From Allopusillimonas ginsengisoli (GTDB lineage Bacteria; Pseudomonadota; Gammaproteobacteria; Burkholderiales; Burkholderiaceae_B): a DNA stretch of 64,000 nucleotides. The notes under the pieces are model-generated. The model had not been told where the DNA came from, searched no databases, and was given only the letters and a program-made list of their open reading frames with translations. The position numbers were made by a program, and so were the translations under genes. Shown one piece after another: positions 1-8,740 of this stretch. The stretch lies in NCBI RefSeq assembly GCF_004153455.1, contig NZ_SDQE01000002.1, positions 1-64,000 on the forward strand, written 5' to 3'. Numbering within the stretch: the first letter of the stretch is position 1; every line of letters begins with the position of its first letter.

Positions 1-435
1 AGCACGTCTGACGAAGCGCTCGCAGTCATCGGTAGCATGGCAGGCCGATGGTCCGATCAGGATATCGCCGCATCGCTAAACCGGATGGGAATGCGGACCG
101 GCCAAAACAAGACCTGGACGGTGCATCGCGTCAGCTCCATACGGCGCGTGCGAGACATCGATGCCTATCGATCGGCCCAGAAGAATGGGCAATGGTTGAC
201 GATGTCTGAGGCTGCAAAACTGCTTGGAGTCACCCATTACATGATTCGACGTCTGATCAATGATCGAGTGCTGCCTGCTGAACAGGTTATGCCCGATGCT
301 CCATGGCAGATTCGTGCAAGCGATTTGCGCAGTGACGCTGTCACGGCGGCGTTGACGCGCAAACATCGCCCGTGTCGTAGCAATGTTGAAGGACAACTCC
401 CAATGTTTATCGAGGTTTCGGAAGGAGGTGCATAA
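1..435 (+). CDS. Large serine recombinase, C-terminal part (5' end outside window)
   Basis: The reading frame is open to the first base, so this is the 3' end of a gene that begins before the window. It resembles the far C-terminal region of large serine recombinases: a stretch like 'AASLNRMGMRTGQNKTWT' followed by a helix-turn-helix-like segment 'MSEAAKLLGVTHYMIRRLI' and a tail ending in 'QLPMFIEV'. The catalytic N-terminal domain cannot be seen. Its stop (433-435) overlaps an ATG at 435 that is preceded by a strong GGAGG, so a translationally coupled partner gene once followed. It ends exactly where an IS66 remnant begins. The family call rests on recalled similarity of this tail and is moderately sure. 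Confidence 0.6.
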   Translation, partial: STSDEALAVIGSMAGRWSDQDIAASLNRMGMRTGQNKTWTVHRVSSIRRVRDIDAYRSAQKNGQWLTMSEAAKLLGVTHYMIRRLINDRVLPAEQVMPDAPWQIRASDLRSDAVTAALTRKHRPCRSNVEGQLPMFIEVSEGGA

Positions 436-455
436 TGAACGACCCTTCGCGATAG
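423..455 (+). other. Ribosome-binding site and first codons of a gene cut off by the IS66 remnant
   Basis: AAGGAGGT (422-429) stands just before ATG 435-437, which overlaps the recombinase stop as TAATG. The new frame runs only six codons to TAG at 453-455, and homology to IS66 transposase (opposite strand) starts at about 440. I infer that a downstream gene lost everything but its start when the IS66 sequence arrived or was deleted. Confidence 0.4.
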
Positions 456-1803
456 GCCGGATCTGGTTCTCGATCCAGTTGTTATCGATGGGTAATCGAC
501 CATCAACCAGGTAGCGCGTCAGCGCCGCCCAACGCTTCAAGCTGTAGTCCAGCGCTCGGGCAATGCCGGTACCGTCGGGCACCTTCAGTCGATGGGCTGC
601 CATCCAGGTATGCAGTGCCTGGGCAATCGGCCTGGCCTGTTGCTCACGTAGGCGCTGGCGCGGCTCAGGCAGCAAGTCTGTCACCTGGGCTTCGATCTCA
701 TAGAGCTGCCCGATGGACTTCAGTGCCTGTTCAGCAATCAGGCTTTTGCCAGACTGATGTAGTTCGAAGAACTTGCGCCGGGCGTGCGCCATGCAACCGA
801 CTTCGGCAATGCCTTGCTCGAAGCACGCTTTATATCCACCGTAATCGTCGCAGATCAGTTCACCGCGCCAGTCACCCAGGAAGGCCCTGGCGTGAGCACC
901 ACTACGTCCTTCGGTGAAGTCGTAAACAACGGCTTTCAGATCCTGGAAGGCGCCGGGAGCATAGGCCCACAGATACGCGCGATGGGTCTTCTTGCTCCCT
1001 GGTTGCAGGACTTGAACAGGTGTTTCGTCCACATGCACCACCGGCTCGTTCAGGATGGCCTCGCGCAGGGCATCGACCAGCGGCTGCAAGCGCACCCCGC
1101 ATACGCCTACCCATTCAGCAAGCGTAGAGCGGGGGATCCTTAAACCGGCGCGCGCAAAGATCTGTTCTTGGCGATACAGCGGCAGGTGGTCGGCATACTT
1201 TGCAACCAACACGTGGGTCAGTAACCCGGAGGTGGCGATCCCCTTGTCGATGACCTGTGCCGGCATGGGCGCTTGGGTCAACGTCTCGCACTGGCGGCAA
1301 GCCCACTTGCCCCGGACATGCTGCTCGACGCGCAGCACGCCAGGGATAAAATCCAACTTCTCGGTGATGTCCTCACCGATGCGCTGCATCTGGCAGCCAC
1401 AGGTGCAGGTGGTAGAGTGCGGTTCGTGGCGCACCTGGATACGGGGCAACTCCGGCGGCAAGGCCTGACGCTTAGGCTGAGACACAGCCTTTTTCTCAGC
1501 GGGCTGTCCGCCCAGACTGATCAGTTCCTGTTCGATGGCAGCGATGTCGGCATCGACCGCGTCTTCCAGCAACAAGCCCTGTTCACCGCCAAGCTGTTCG
1601 CTCTTCTTGCCGAAGCGATAGCGGCGCAGCACCGCAATCTCATGCGTGAGCTTACCGATGTGGGTTTCCTTGAACTGGATGTCGTGCGCTTGCTTGGCCA
1701 CGACCTGGCGGGTTTCATCGAGCTCACCCATTAATTGCCTAGCCAAGGCCCGCAGGGCCTCGGCATCAAGCTGTTCGAGGGTAGGGGCAGATTTCACAGA
1801 CAT
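440..1803 (-). pseudogene. tnpC: IS66 transposase TnpC, C-terminally truncated
   Basis: This is the DDE transposase of the IS66 element. From the start MSVKSAPTLEQLD (1803) it shows the leucine-rich N-terminal part ('KLTHEIAVLRRYRFGKKSEQL'-type linker), a zinc-finger-like region with CTCGC and CRQC, and the catalytic region ('VHVDETPVQV', 'LICDDYGGYKACF', 'IDNNWIENQIRP'). Matching stops after 'IAKGRS'; the usual last 40-50 residues are absent and the frame continues antisense into the recombinase gene. The upstream extension to 1863 comes from fusion to the tnpB remnant. Non-functional by truncation. Confidence 0.85.
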
Positions 1804-1824
1804 GGCCGCCATGATGCCATGGCT

Positions 1825-2026
1825 GTGAGCGGCGCACAGCCAGCCAGATGCCGAAGCCGTCACACGCCAGGACCTTTAGCCGTGTGCCACGGCGGTTAGC
1901 AAATACATAAGCGTGATGCGGCTGCGAGGCGCCGAAGACTTCCACTACCCTGGCCAGTAGCCGATCCATGCCGCTACGCATGTCCACGGGTTCGACGGCT
2001 AACCAGATTCTCTCGATGCGGATCAC
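1825..2026 (-). pseudogene. tnpB: IS66 accessory protein TnpB, 3' deleted
   Basis: The N-terminal two thirds of IS66 Orf2 are present: 'IRIERIWLAVEPVDMRSGMD', then 'HHAYVFANRRGTRLKVLACD' and 'GFGIWLA'. The usual GTG start at 2026 overlaps the tnpA stop as GTGA. After 'IWLAVRR' homology is lost because a deletion joins it to sequence just before tnpC; the full protein is normally about 115 residues, of which about 70 remain. Confidence 0.75.
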
Positions 2027-2397
2027 CGAAACAGTTCCCGCAGCCAGGCGGCGCACTCGCCAGCGGCCTGTGCGGGCCAGCTCACTCGCGCTTGCAAACT
2101 ACCCCGTTGCAGTTGAACCTCGATGGCCACCGACGCAGTCTGTGCGCTATGGCGTGTGCTCATCGCGCAGCCCGCCGTGGCAACGACAGGAATAAACGCC
2201 GGCGCGTCCGACAGTGTCAGTTCACCGCGCCTGGCTTCGCGGCGCCAGCGCTGCACCATGTTCGGGTTCAGGCCGTGTGCAATGGCGATGCCCGCGACCG
2301 AAGCGCCAGGCTGCTCACAAGCCTGAAGAATCTGTGCCTTGAGGGCCTTGCTGTGCTTGCGCCGCGCGGGTCGCTGGACTGAAGTGTTTGGATCCAT
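2023..2397 (-). CDS. tnpA: IS66 accessory protein TnpA (Orf1)
   Basis: A 124-residue protein of the IS66 Orf1 type: a basic helix-turn-helix region ('HSKALKAQILQACEQPGASV', 'GLNPNMVQRWRREAR') near the N-terminus, then a less conserved part ending 'AAWLRELFR'. It is probably a DNA-binding accessory to transposition. It looks full-length, while its partners tnpB and tnpC are both broken, so it probably has no transposition role now. A perfect 12-bp stem hairpin lies two bases upstream of the ATG. Confidence 0.85.
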   Translation of the reverse strand: MDPNTSVQRPARRKHSKALKAQILQACEQPGASVAGIAIAHGLNPNMVQRWRREARRGELTLSDAPAFIPVVATAGCAMSTRHSAQTASVAIEVQLQRGSLQARVSWPAQAAGECAAWLRELFR

Positions 2398-2399
2398 GA

Positions 2400-2430
2400 A
2401 TAGTCCCCACTAAAAACAAGTGGGGACTAT
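2400..2430 (-). repeat. Perfect 12-bp inverted repeat in the tnpA leader
   Basis: Arms ATAGTCCCCACT (2400-2411) and its exact complement (2419-2430) enclose a 7-base loop. The hairpin sits directly before the tnpA start codon. Leader hairpins of this kind limit expression from outside transcripts in some other IS families; that role here is inference. Confidence 0.6.
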
Positions 2431-2477
2431 CGTCCCGATCGCTACGCTCCATCAAGGTGTGTTCGGCAGACGCTTAC

Positions 2478-2622
2478 ATTCGTTGGTCAGGTTTCCCACA
2501 AACTCGTGTGGGGTTTGGTAATTTAGACTCGAATGCGGTCGGATCTCATTGTAGTGGCGACGCCAGTCCTCAATGAATACCCGGGCCTCTAGTCGGTTGA
2601 GGAACCATTCCATCGACAGATA
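2478..2622 (-). pseudogene. IS3-family transposase OrfB, C-terminal fragment
   Basis: The translated piece 'LSMEWFLNRLEARVFIEDW', then 'RRHYNEIRPHSSLNYQTPHE', is the typical end of IS3-family OrfB (rve integrase core, after the catalytic Glu region). It starts abruptly at about 2622 and runs into the GTAAGCG end of the IS66 remnant at 2477, which supplies its apparent last residues and stop. Only about 48 residues of an about 280-residue protein remain. Confidence 0.75.
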
Positions 2623-2742
2623 TGAACTCGTGGCCATTTTTGCTCCTAGCTATCTTTTAGGTGGCTCCCGATATTCGAAAATTTAGCCAAGTATGCAACG
2701 CTCATGTAAGACTTTGCCCTCTATTAATGCGTGTTGATCATA

Positions 2743-2991
2743 AGGCTAACAGAAATGGTTATCTTTGCCGCCCTAGCCGAGTTTGAGCGGCACTTGATTA
2801 TGGAACGAACATATACCGAGCTGGCTGCTGCGCGTGGGGGCAAAGGTGGACGGCCCGGCCTCTCTGCAGAAAAGATCCCGGCCATTCGCACAATAGCAGC
2901 GAACGGCCACGGCCCGGCTGAAGTTTGCAAAGTCCTGGGCATCGGTCGTAGCACGTTCTACAAGCACACACGAGGCAATCGAGTAGGGTGA
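2743..2991 (+). pseudogene. Resolvase/invertase, C-terminal fragment
   Basis: The piece begins mid-domain with 'FAALAEFERHLIMERTYTEL', the E-helix region of small serine recombinases, followed by a GGRP linker and a helix-turn-helix ('GPAEVCKVLGIGRSTFYKH') that binds DNA. The catalytic N-terminal domain with the serine nucleophile is absent. The 3' end runs directly into the decayed group II intron, giving the tail 'RGNRVG'. A Tn3-type resolvase (TnpR/Hin-like) is the likely origin. Confidence 0.75.
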
Positions 2992-3016
2992 GGGGTTACC
3001 CCCTCAGCCCTCTCAC

Positions 3017-3048
3017 ACCACCGTACGTGCGGTTCCGCATACGGCGGT
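3017..3048 (-). ncRNA. Group II intron domain V
   Basis: Read on the minus strand, ACCGCCGTA pairs with TACGGTGGT (one G-T pair), followed by a 2-base CG bulge and a short TGCG/CGCA helix closed by a tetraloop. This 32-34 base hairpin with a dinucleotide bulge is the signature catalytic domain V, and it stands just 3' of the maturase remnant as expected. Confidence 0.7.
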
Positions 3049-4304
3049 TCAGTGGATACGCTGGAGGCCGACCACTGTCTTGTGGATCGAGACCAGTCCG
3101 AGCCGCTGGAACCAGGCGTTCGGATACGCCTGTTCCATATGCGAAGCGCCCGCATTCCACCACGGCCCACGACCATTGACGCTGGATTTCCATGCCCGAT
3201 CAGAGTCCAACCCCTGAGTCAACAGGTATCGTTGTCGAGCTCGTGGTCGTTTCCATTGCCGCCATAGCAGGCAGCGCAGCCGACGGCGCACCCATCCATC
3301 CAGATTCCTCATCCGCTTATGCTGAACACTTAGGCGGAAGTAATTCGCCCAGCCCCGCAGCAGCGGGTTGAGCGTCTGGATGGTGCATGCCAGGGATTGA
3401 CCGCGCCCCTGACGCATCAGTTCTCGCACCCGCTGCATCAATCGCTAGATGCTTTGGGGGGCGATCCTGATGTGCGCCTCTTTGAGCCGGGTAGCCACGC
3501 GGTAGCCCAGGAACTTACAGGTTCCGGGGCGTGCCACCTTGCTCTTGGCTTCATTCACAACAAGCCTCAAGGCCTTCTCAAGATAGGCCCTGGTACTCGT
3601 CATGACGCGTTCGCCCGCCCGTTTGCTGCCCACGCAAATATTGCAGTCATCGGCATACCGGCAGAACGCCAGCCCTCGAGCTTCCAGGTGGTGATCCAGG
3701 CCCGTGAGCACGATGTCCGATAGCAGCGGCGACAGCGACCCACCACCGTCGGTACGCCCAGCGTGCGAACCCCGCCGTCTGGCTTGGGAATGTCCGCTCG
3801 ACGCACCGATTGCGGTATATAGCTGCCATCCAGCAGCGCTTCGTGTACACACGGCCAGTGCTGTTTCAACCAAGCGCCCAGGTCCTCAGTAGTCATGGCG
3901 TCTACGCCGGCAGCCCCCTTGTTCCTGAGCACCCGGCGATACGCCTGACTCATGTTCTCGCGTTCTACGACGCGCTCCATGAGCGCTTCGTCCTCCGATT
4001 TCGTTTGCCCGCATGTTGCCGTGCGCATCTCAGCACCCCGAACGCCCTCGGACAGCTTCCGGCCGCCTACCTCGTCCTTGGCCCCTGTCTCCAGGGCTTC
4101 TGCTTCATCAACACACATCGAGATCATTCGTCCTACTCTCGGTAACCTCTGTTCGGGCCTTCGTCGGTGGGTGCTCATCGGCTCACCGCCTTCTCCACCG
4201 CCTACTATGCCCTCTGCTGACTTCTGATCGTGCATCCCGCCACCTCGCGGTGGACAGTAGCCAGTCTCCCAGCACCCGATCAGATCTCCCCGGGTATTGC
4301 GCAC
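3049..4304 (-). pseudogene. ltrA: Group II intron reverse transcriptase/maturase, broken
   Basis: Three pieces in different frames make up one LtrA-type gene. The 5' part (about 4304-3750) has the N-terminal RT region 'GAAGVDAMTTEDLG' and 'GGVRTLGVPTVV'. The middle (about 3740-3445) has 'SPLLSDIVLTGLD' and the catalytic 'YADD' of RT domain 5. The last part (3441-3049) has the maturase/thumb region 'LLRGWANYFRLS'. An internal deletion removed RT domains 2-4 between the first two pieces, and a stop at 3445 separates the third. The protein cannot be functional, so the intron could move only with help in trans. Confidence 0.85.
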
Positions 4305-4557
4305 CCACTTGCACGCCTATGCCTGTCGGATCTACGTTGCATCGTTCCGGACATGTATCGGGCTTCGACGATTATGGCCGCCTGACCCCGATGCAACGCC
4401 TCATCCGCTTCCTGTGCGTCAGGCCGGCGCTTTGCCATCCGGCTTCCTTCAGACTCGCAGTCACCCGCGAAACCCTTGCCGTAGGCTAACTCTTCCCCTT
4501 GTCGGGCGAGTAAGGGACTTGCACCCTCTAGTGGGTGCGCCCTGCCGGGCGCACCAT

Positions 4558-4582
4558 AAAAAAACCCGCAAGCTGTGCGGGC
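4558..4582 (-). terminator. Rho-independent terminator behind the CoA-metabolism operon
   Basis: On the minus strand CCCGCA-CAGCT-TGCGGG forms a 6-bp GC-rich stem followed by seven T. It lies about 110 bases after the stop of the enoyl-CoA hydratase gene and directly before the group II intron. Confidence 0.75.
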
Positions 4583-4691
4583 ATCGATGGTGATAAAGGA
4601 TTTTTTTCCAGGCCGTAAATTTATCGTCGAGACGGTTTCAGTGTACCAGGTTCGAGAATACGGCAAAGCCAGCTGGTCAGATCTAATCATT

Positions 4692-5507
4692 CTAATCCAA
4701 TAGCAAATGGAGATCCGCTTCCCCTTCCGCTACCCAAGTCGGCGCACGCTTCTCACCGAAGGCCGCCATGCCCTCCATTGCTTCAACCGTTGCGAACAAC
4801 TCGGCCGATAGTCGCTGCATCGCTGTGATCTCTTGCAATGGGGATTCTCTAGCGAGTTCACGTACCAAGCTCTTAGTGGCCCGCTGGCCACCGGGCGCCC
4901 CTTTTAATACGGCCTTCATTTCCGGACCGATATCAGTGGTTGGATCTGTGGCAATCCGAGTAACAAGCCCTAGCCGTAATGCTTCCTCTGCACCGAAGCT
5001 TTCCCCACTCAATAACCAGGGCTTGAGCGCTCTAGAGCTAAGACCTGCTAGGCTGAAACTGCCTACTAGCGCTGGTGCAACTCCCACCCGCACTTCACTG
5101 AAGGCGAAATCAGCACCGCTGGAACATACAACGATATCGCTGCATGCAATTAGGCCAATGCCACCGCCACGCACACGGCCGGCTACTCGGCAAATCACCG
5201 GTGCCGGATATGCCCAAAGGGTCGCGAGCAACTGCCCGAGCAACGCCGAATGGCGTTGTGGCTGATTCTTTAATGCCAACCGTTCCTTCAAGTCGACACC
5301 AGCACTAAAAACATCACCAGTGTGATCAATAACCAGCATCCGAGCGCAACGCTGAGCGCTCCGCTCGATCGCGTCAATAATTGCTTCCATCAAACAGATC
5401 GAGAGGGCGTTGCGATTGGCCGGAGAGTCAACTAACAGCCGGTCAATTAAACCGTATTGGCTTACTATGAGTGGTGTCCTAGCCGCTGTACCGCCAGTGC
5501 TTTTCAT
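4692..5507 (-). CDS. Enoyl-CoA hydratase/isomerase family protein
   Basis: A crotonase-fold protein of 271 residues that probably hydrates or isomerises an enoyl-CoA made by the neighbouring enzymes. Visible motifs are 'FSAGVDLKERL' (CoA-binding and first oxyanion-hole segment), 'GRVRGGGIGLIACSDI' (second oxyanion-hole glycines) and 'FAFSEVRVGVAPA', which keeps a Glu at the usual catalytic position. The start overlaps the stop of the upstream CoA-transferase gene as ATGA, indicating translational coupling. It is the last gene of the operon before the terminator at 4582. The substrate is unknown. Confidence 0.85.
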   Translation of the reverse strand: MKSTGGTAARTPLIVSQYGLIDRLLVDSPANRNALSICLMEAIIDAIERSAQRCARMLVIDHTGDVFSAGVDLKERLALKNQPQRHSALLGQLLATLWAYPAPVICRVAGRVRGGGIGLIACSDIVVCSSGADFAFSEVRVGVAPALVGSFSLAGLSSRALKPWLLSGESFGAEEALRLGLVTRIATDPTTDIGPEMKAVLKGAPGGQRATKSLVRELARESPLQEITAMQRLSAELFATVEAMEGMAAFGEKRAPTWVAEGEADLHLLLD

Positions 5508-6742
5508 GTGCGGCTCCGATCGGTGATTATGCCAGTGCTCAGAAGCTCTTCTATATGATTAGACGAAAAACCGGCTTCAAGCAGGATCTCCTTCGAGTGC
5601 TCCCCAATCGCCGGCGCATAACCAAAGGGCGCCGCGGGGGTACGATCCATCTTGATTGGATTATCAACCACGGTGTACCTGCCAAATTCCGGATGCTGCA
5701 TACAGCGCAGCATACCGTTGTGATCAAACTGTGGGTCGACAATGGCCTCTTCCAGCGTATTCACAGGAGCACAGGGAACTCCCAATCGCCGCAGTGGTGT
5801 CATCCAGTGCTCGCGCGGCGCGCTGGCGAAGAGCCGTTGAAGTCCATCGACAAGCTCCACGCGGTAATCGATGCGGGCCGTGTTTCTGGTATAGCGTGGA
5901 TCACGCGTGACCGGATCATCAATCGCCTCCCCGATTTTCTTCCAGATGTCATCGGATAAGCAAGCCAATACGAAATAACCATCTTCTGCCAGGAAAGCTT
6001 GATACGGCACTGCCTGCGGATGCCCACTGCCCCAGGGGCGCATCGGCACGTGGGTATGCATATATTCAGTGACCAAATTAGGCATGGTGGCAAAGCCGCT
6101 ATCGGCCAAATTCAGTTCAACTTTCTGGCCAACACCATCGCGATCCCGAGCACGCAACGCTGTGATAGCACTGAAGCATAGGAGAAATGATGTAACGATA
6201 TCTGTGATTGACGGACCCGCCTTCAACGGCGGACCGGCATGTTCTCCAGTCATTGCCATGATGCCGCTAACGGCTTGGCCCAGCAGGTCAAGGCCGGGCT
6301 CGAGCGAGCGCGGACCCGTTTCTCCGAACGCTGTCACCGAGCAATAGACGATCTCGGGCCGAATTTTGGCGATACTTTCGTAATCAAGCCGAAGTTTCTG
6401 CACCGCAGCTACGCGTAGATTAGTAATAAAAATATCCGCATCGCACAGTAAGCTCTCAAGCACTTGATGGCCCGCGGAGCGCTTCAGGTCTATAGCGATC
6501 GAACGCTTACTCCGATTAATGCTATGGAAATAAATGCTTTCGCCCGGCGCGAACTTCTGATCCATCTTACGCAGAAAATCCCCGCCCGGCGCCTCCACCT
6601 TGATCACCTCGGCACCAAGGTCACCCATAAGGCTGGTGGCATATGGGCCAGCCATGGCATGAGTGCAGTCTATGATCCGTATTCCTGCCAGTGGCAGCTG
6701 CTCACGTGCGACGCCAGCGATACCCTTAGTCTCTTCTCTCAT
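5504..6742 (-). CDS. CaiB/BaiF-type (family III) CoA-transferase
   Basis: A cytoplasmic enzyme of about 412 residues that moves CoA between carboxylic acids. It has the family's N-terminal 'GIRIIDCTHAMAGPYATSLM' and 'DLGAEVIKVEAPGGD', and 'EPGLDLLGQAVSG', whose Asp matches the catalytic aspartate of formyl-CoA transferases. I chose ATG 6742, three codons inside the longest frame, because it overlaps the upstream stop (ATGA) and has GGAG eight bases before it. It probably activates the acid brought in by the ABC importer encoded just upstream in the same operon. Confidence 0.88.
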   Translation of the reverse strand: MREETKGIAGVAREQLPLAGIRIIDCTHAMAGPYATSLMGDLGAEVIKVEAPGGDFLRKMDQKFAPGESIYFHSINRSKRSIAIDLKRSAGHQVLESLLCDADIFITNLRVAAVQKLRLDYESIAKIRPEIVYCSVTAFGETGPRSLEPGLDLLGQAVSGIMAMTGEHAGPPLKAGPSITDIVTSFLLCFSAITALRARDRDGVGQKVELNLADSGFATMPNLVTEYMHTHVPMRPWGSGHPQAVPYQAFLAEDGYFVLACLSDDIWKKIGEAIDDPVTRDPRYTRNTARIDYRVELVDGLQRLFASAPREHWMTPLRRLGVPCAPVNTLEEAIVDPQFDHNGMLRCMQHPEFGRYTVVDNPIKMDRTPAAPFGYAPAIGEHSKEILLEAGFSSNHIEELLSTGIITDRSRT

Positions 6743-7836
6743 TCGGTCCACTCCTTGGCATCACGTTCAACGGTCACGATGTCATACTCGGCTGCATCTT
6801 TGGCAATATCCAACGCTGTTACTTCGCTAGCTTTGAGTGGCCGCTCGATAATCTTATTTTTGAAAAAGAAATCGAGTGATTTCTGCACAGTCATTTGGTC
6901 TAAGTAACCGGTCAAATTATCGGACCCCAGCTGATCCATCACCTTGAAGCGGCGATCCACGAGGCTGAGCGCTTGATTAATCGCCTTAGCCTCGTCGATG
7001 TTGCTTGGCTTTTGATCAGGGTGCGCTTTCCAGTGAATCTGTACCGCAGCCAACGGATTCGCTGCAGCAAAGTGTTGGCCAGCATTAAAACCACGAAGGA
7101 ACTCGACTACAATATCGCGATTCTCAGTAAGGTATTTCTTCGTCGTTACCAGACCCAACGTGCCTGGTTGATCATCCATAATACTGGGCAACGAGCGCAT
7201 CGAGACATCAAGAATACTACCGATCGTTCCCAAAGGGCCGTCGTAACTGGCATAAGCATCGATGTGCCCTTGCTTCAATGCATTGGCAGCACCAGCACCG
7301 ACACCGACCGGTAGCCATTTCACATCTTTATCAGGATCCAGGCCAGCCCCAGCTAATGCGGCACGGCCGTAAAGGAAACTAGCCGAAGTTAGAGTCTGAA
7401 CGCCAATCGTCTTGCCTTTCAAATCGGCTTGATTTTTGATCGCACTTCCTTCAGGCACCGCGGTGTGCCAAATATTACCGGCCGCCAAGCTTATCACCTG
7501 CAGTTCGGGGTGCTTAGTCGCCAGTGAATACATCGCCGACATACCAAGATTGGCAATATCCGCTTGGCCAGTCAGCAGGGCTTGTAAATTCTGAATTGCT
7601 CCCTTTGTTACCAACACTTTCACATCAAGACCTTTCCAATAATCCATGGCCATCGGTACTGATGTGTAGGGAGCCGTATCGATCGCCAACGTTGGGTTAC
7701 CGACTGCAAATACGACCTTCACAGGCCCACCACCCGCGGCAGCCACGCTACTGCCAACGAGCGCTGTACCAGCTAGCATTGTTAGGAGAAAACGCCGCCG
7801 CACTCTACTTGTGCGATGTATCAGTTGATACGACAT
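6739..7836 (-). CDS. ABC transporter substrate-binding protein (SsuA/TauA/NMT1 type)
   Basis: A periplasmic binding protein of 365 residues. The N-terminus has an export signal with a twin-arginine-like 'RRRFLLTMLAGTALV' followed by 'SSVAAAGGG'. The body has the pattern of the sulfonate/nitrate/thiamine-precursor binding family ('LQALLTGQADIANLG', 'LKGKTIGVQTL', 'ALKQGHIDAYASYDGP'). AAGGA precedes the ATG. Its gene lies between the permease (37 bases upstream) and the CoA-transferase (overlap), so the imported compound probably feeds the CoA pathway. Nothing in the sequence fixes the ligand; sulfonates are only one option. Confidence 0.85.
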   Translation of the reverse strand: MSYQLIHRTSRVRRRFLLTMLAGTALVGSSVAAAGGGPVKVVFAVGNPTLAIDTAPYTSVPMAMDYWKGLDVKVLVTKGAIQNLQALLTGQADIANLGMSAMYSLATKHPELQVISLAAGNIWHTAVPEGSAIKNQADLKGKTIGVQTLTSASFLYGRAALAGAGLDPDKDVKWLPVGVGAGAANALKQGHIDAYASYDGPLGTIGSILDVSMRSLPSIMDDQPGTLGLVTTKKYLTENRDIVVEFLRGFNAGQHFAAANPLAAVQIHWKAHPDQKPSNIDEAKAINQALSLVDRRFKVMDQLGSDNLTGYLDQMTVQKSLDFFFKNKIIERPLKASEVTALDIAKDAAEYDIVTVERDAKEWTE

Positions 7837-7873
7837 GGTAATTCCTTTGAAATGAATGGGAAAATGAAATCGC

Positions 7874-8740
7874 TTATTCTTCGAAGAGCAGCAGTGATCG
7901 CAGGAAGCGCATCAGTTGGTACAGGCTGGTGCCGATGCAACCGAGGATGAAAAGGACGGCATATACCGAAGCCATGTCACCGAAACCAGTACGAGCCTGG
8001 ATTCGATAGCCCAGACCTTGCTCGGCACCAACGAACTCCCCAACGATTACGCCCAGCAACGACACCACCACGGCTACATCCATGGCAGCGAAAATATAAG
8101 GCAGCGCACTGGGGAGTCGCAGATAGCGCAACTCCTGCCAACGGCTGGCACCGAAGGAGCGCAATAGTCGTAATTCATCGGCATTGATTTGCGATAAGCC
8201 CGCTACGGTATTGGCGAACACAGGGAAGAATGCAAGCAATGCACCAATAACGATTTTGGGCAACAGGCCATAGCCCAACCAAGCCACCAGCACTGGAGCA
8301 ATCGCGATCTTCGGGAAAGTCTGCAGAAAGACGACATAGGGAAAGGCCGCCATTCGTAATACCGGCACGTAAGCAAATAAAGCCCCCAAGGTCAGCGCGA
8401 CCGTGATACCGCAAACGAAACCGATCATTGTTTCCTTCAATGTCACCCAGATATCGATCCACCAGGTCACTTCGCCGCCAATCAACCCTTGGTACAACGC
8501 AATAGCAACGCTCTCCGGTGCGGGCAAGACAATAGTCGAGACCCATTGCTGGTGCACAGCTAACTTCCAAAAAAATAAGATTGAGAGCCCCATAGCTATG
8601 GCCAGTACAACAGCGATTGTGCGGGTATGATCCCTGGGGAAAGTTTGCTGGGCTCGCGAGGTCATGGCGCTCGCGGACGAATTCACCGAGAATGTATCCT
8701 GGACATTTGAATCTTCAGTTTTCAGTTCGAGCATTGTCAT
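7874..8740 (-). CDS. ABC transporter permease (SsuC/TauC type)
   Basis: A 288-residue inner-membrane protein with about six hydrophobic segments (the first near residues 45-65). It has the family's EAA-type loop 'LRLLRSFGASRWQELRYLRL' that contacts the ATPase, and an N-terminal hydrophilic stretch of about 40 residues. The start codon overlaps the ATPase stop as ATGA. With the ATPase and binding protein it makes a complete importer. Confidence 0.88.
   Translation of the reverse strand: MTMLELKTEDSNVQDTFSVNSSASAMTSRAQQTFPRDHTRTIAVVLAIAMGLSILFFWKLAVHQQWVSTIVLPAPESVAIALYQGLIGGEVTWWIDIWVTLKETMIGFVCGITVALTLGALFAYVPVLRMAAFPYVVFLQTFPKIAIAPVLVAWLGYGLLPKIVIGALLAFFPVFANTVAGLSQINADELRLLRSFGASRWQELRYLRLPSALPYIFAAMDVAVVVSLLGVIVGEFVGAEQGLGYRIQARTGFGDMASVYAVLFILGCIGTSLYQLMRFLRSLLLFEE

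Larger units (their letters stand above)
440..2477 (-). mobile_element. IS66-family insertion sequence remnant
   Basis: Three genes in the IS66 order tnpA-tnpB-tnpC lie on the minus strand. The tnpA-proximal end is probably at 2477, where the minus strand begins GTAAGCGTCTGCC, a typical IS66 terminus. The other end is missing: tnpC stops matching after its 'IRPIAKGRS' segment at about 440. A second deletion removed the 3' part of tnpB and the tnpB-tnpC junction near 1825. The element therefore cannot be active. The right end lies inside an IS3-type transposase fragment, so it seems to have inserted into older mobile DNA. Confidence 0.8.
2983..4554 (-). mobile_element. Group II intron (class C-like), decayed
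   Basis: On the minus strand the element starts GTGCGCCCGGCAGGGCG at 4554, as many group II introns do, continues with 'GGGTGCAAGTCCCTT', carries a broken reverse transcriptase, and ends with a clear domain V hairpin (3048-3017) and a domain VI-like stem. It lies directly after the T-run of a Rho-independent terminator on the same strand (4582-4558), the insertion rule known for class C introns. The exact 3' boundary near 2983 is estimated from the 'CTACTCGAT' end. Confidence 0.75.

Noticed and set aside
440-1863. Functional IS66 transposase
   Set aside because: The long frame is misleading: its end is antisense recombinase sequence and its start comes from the tnpB fusion; the real C-terminus is missing.
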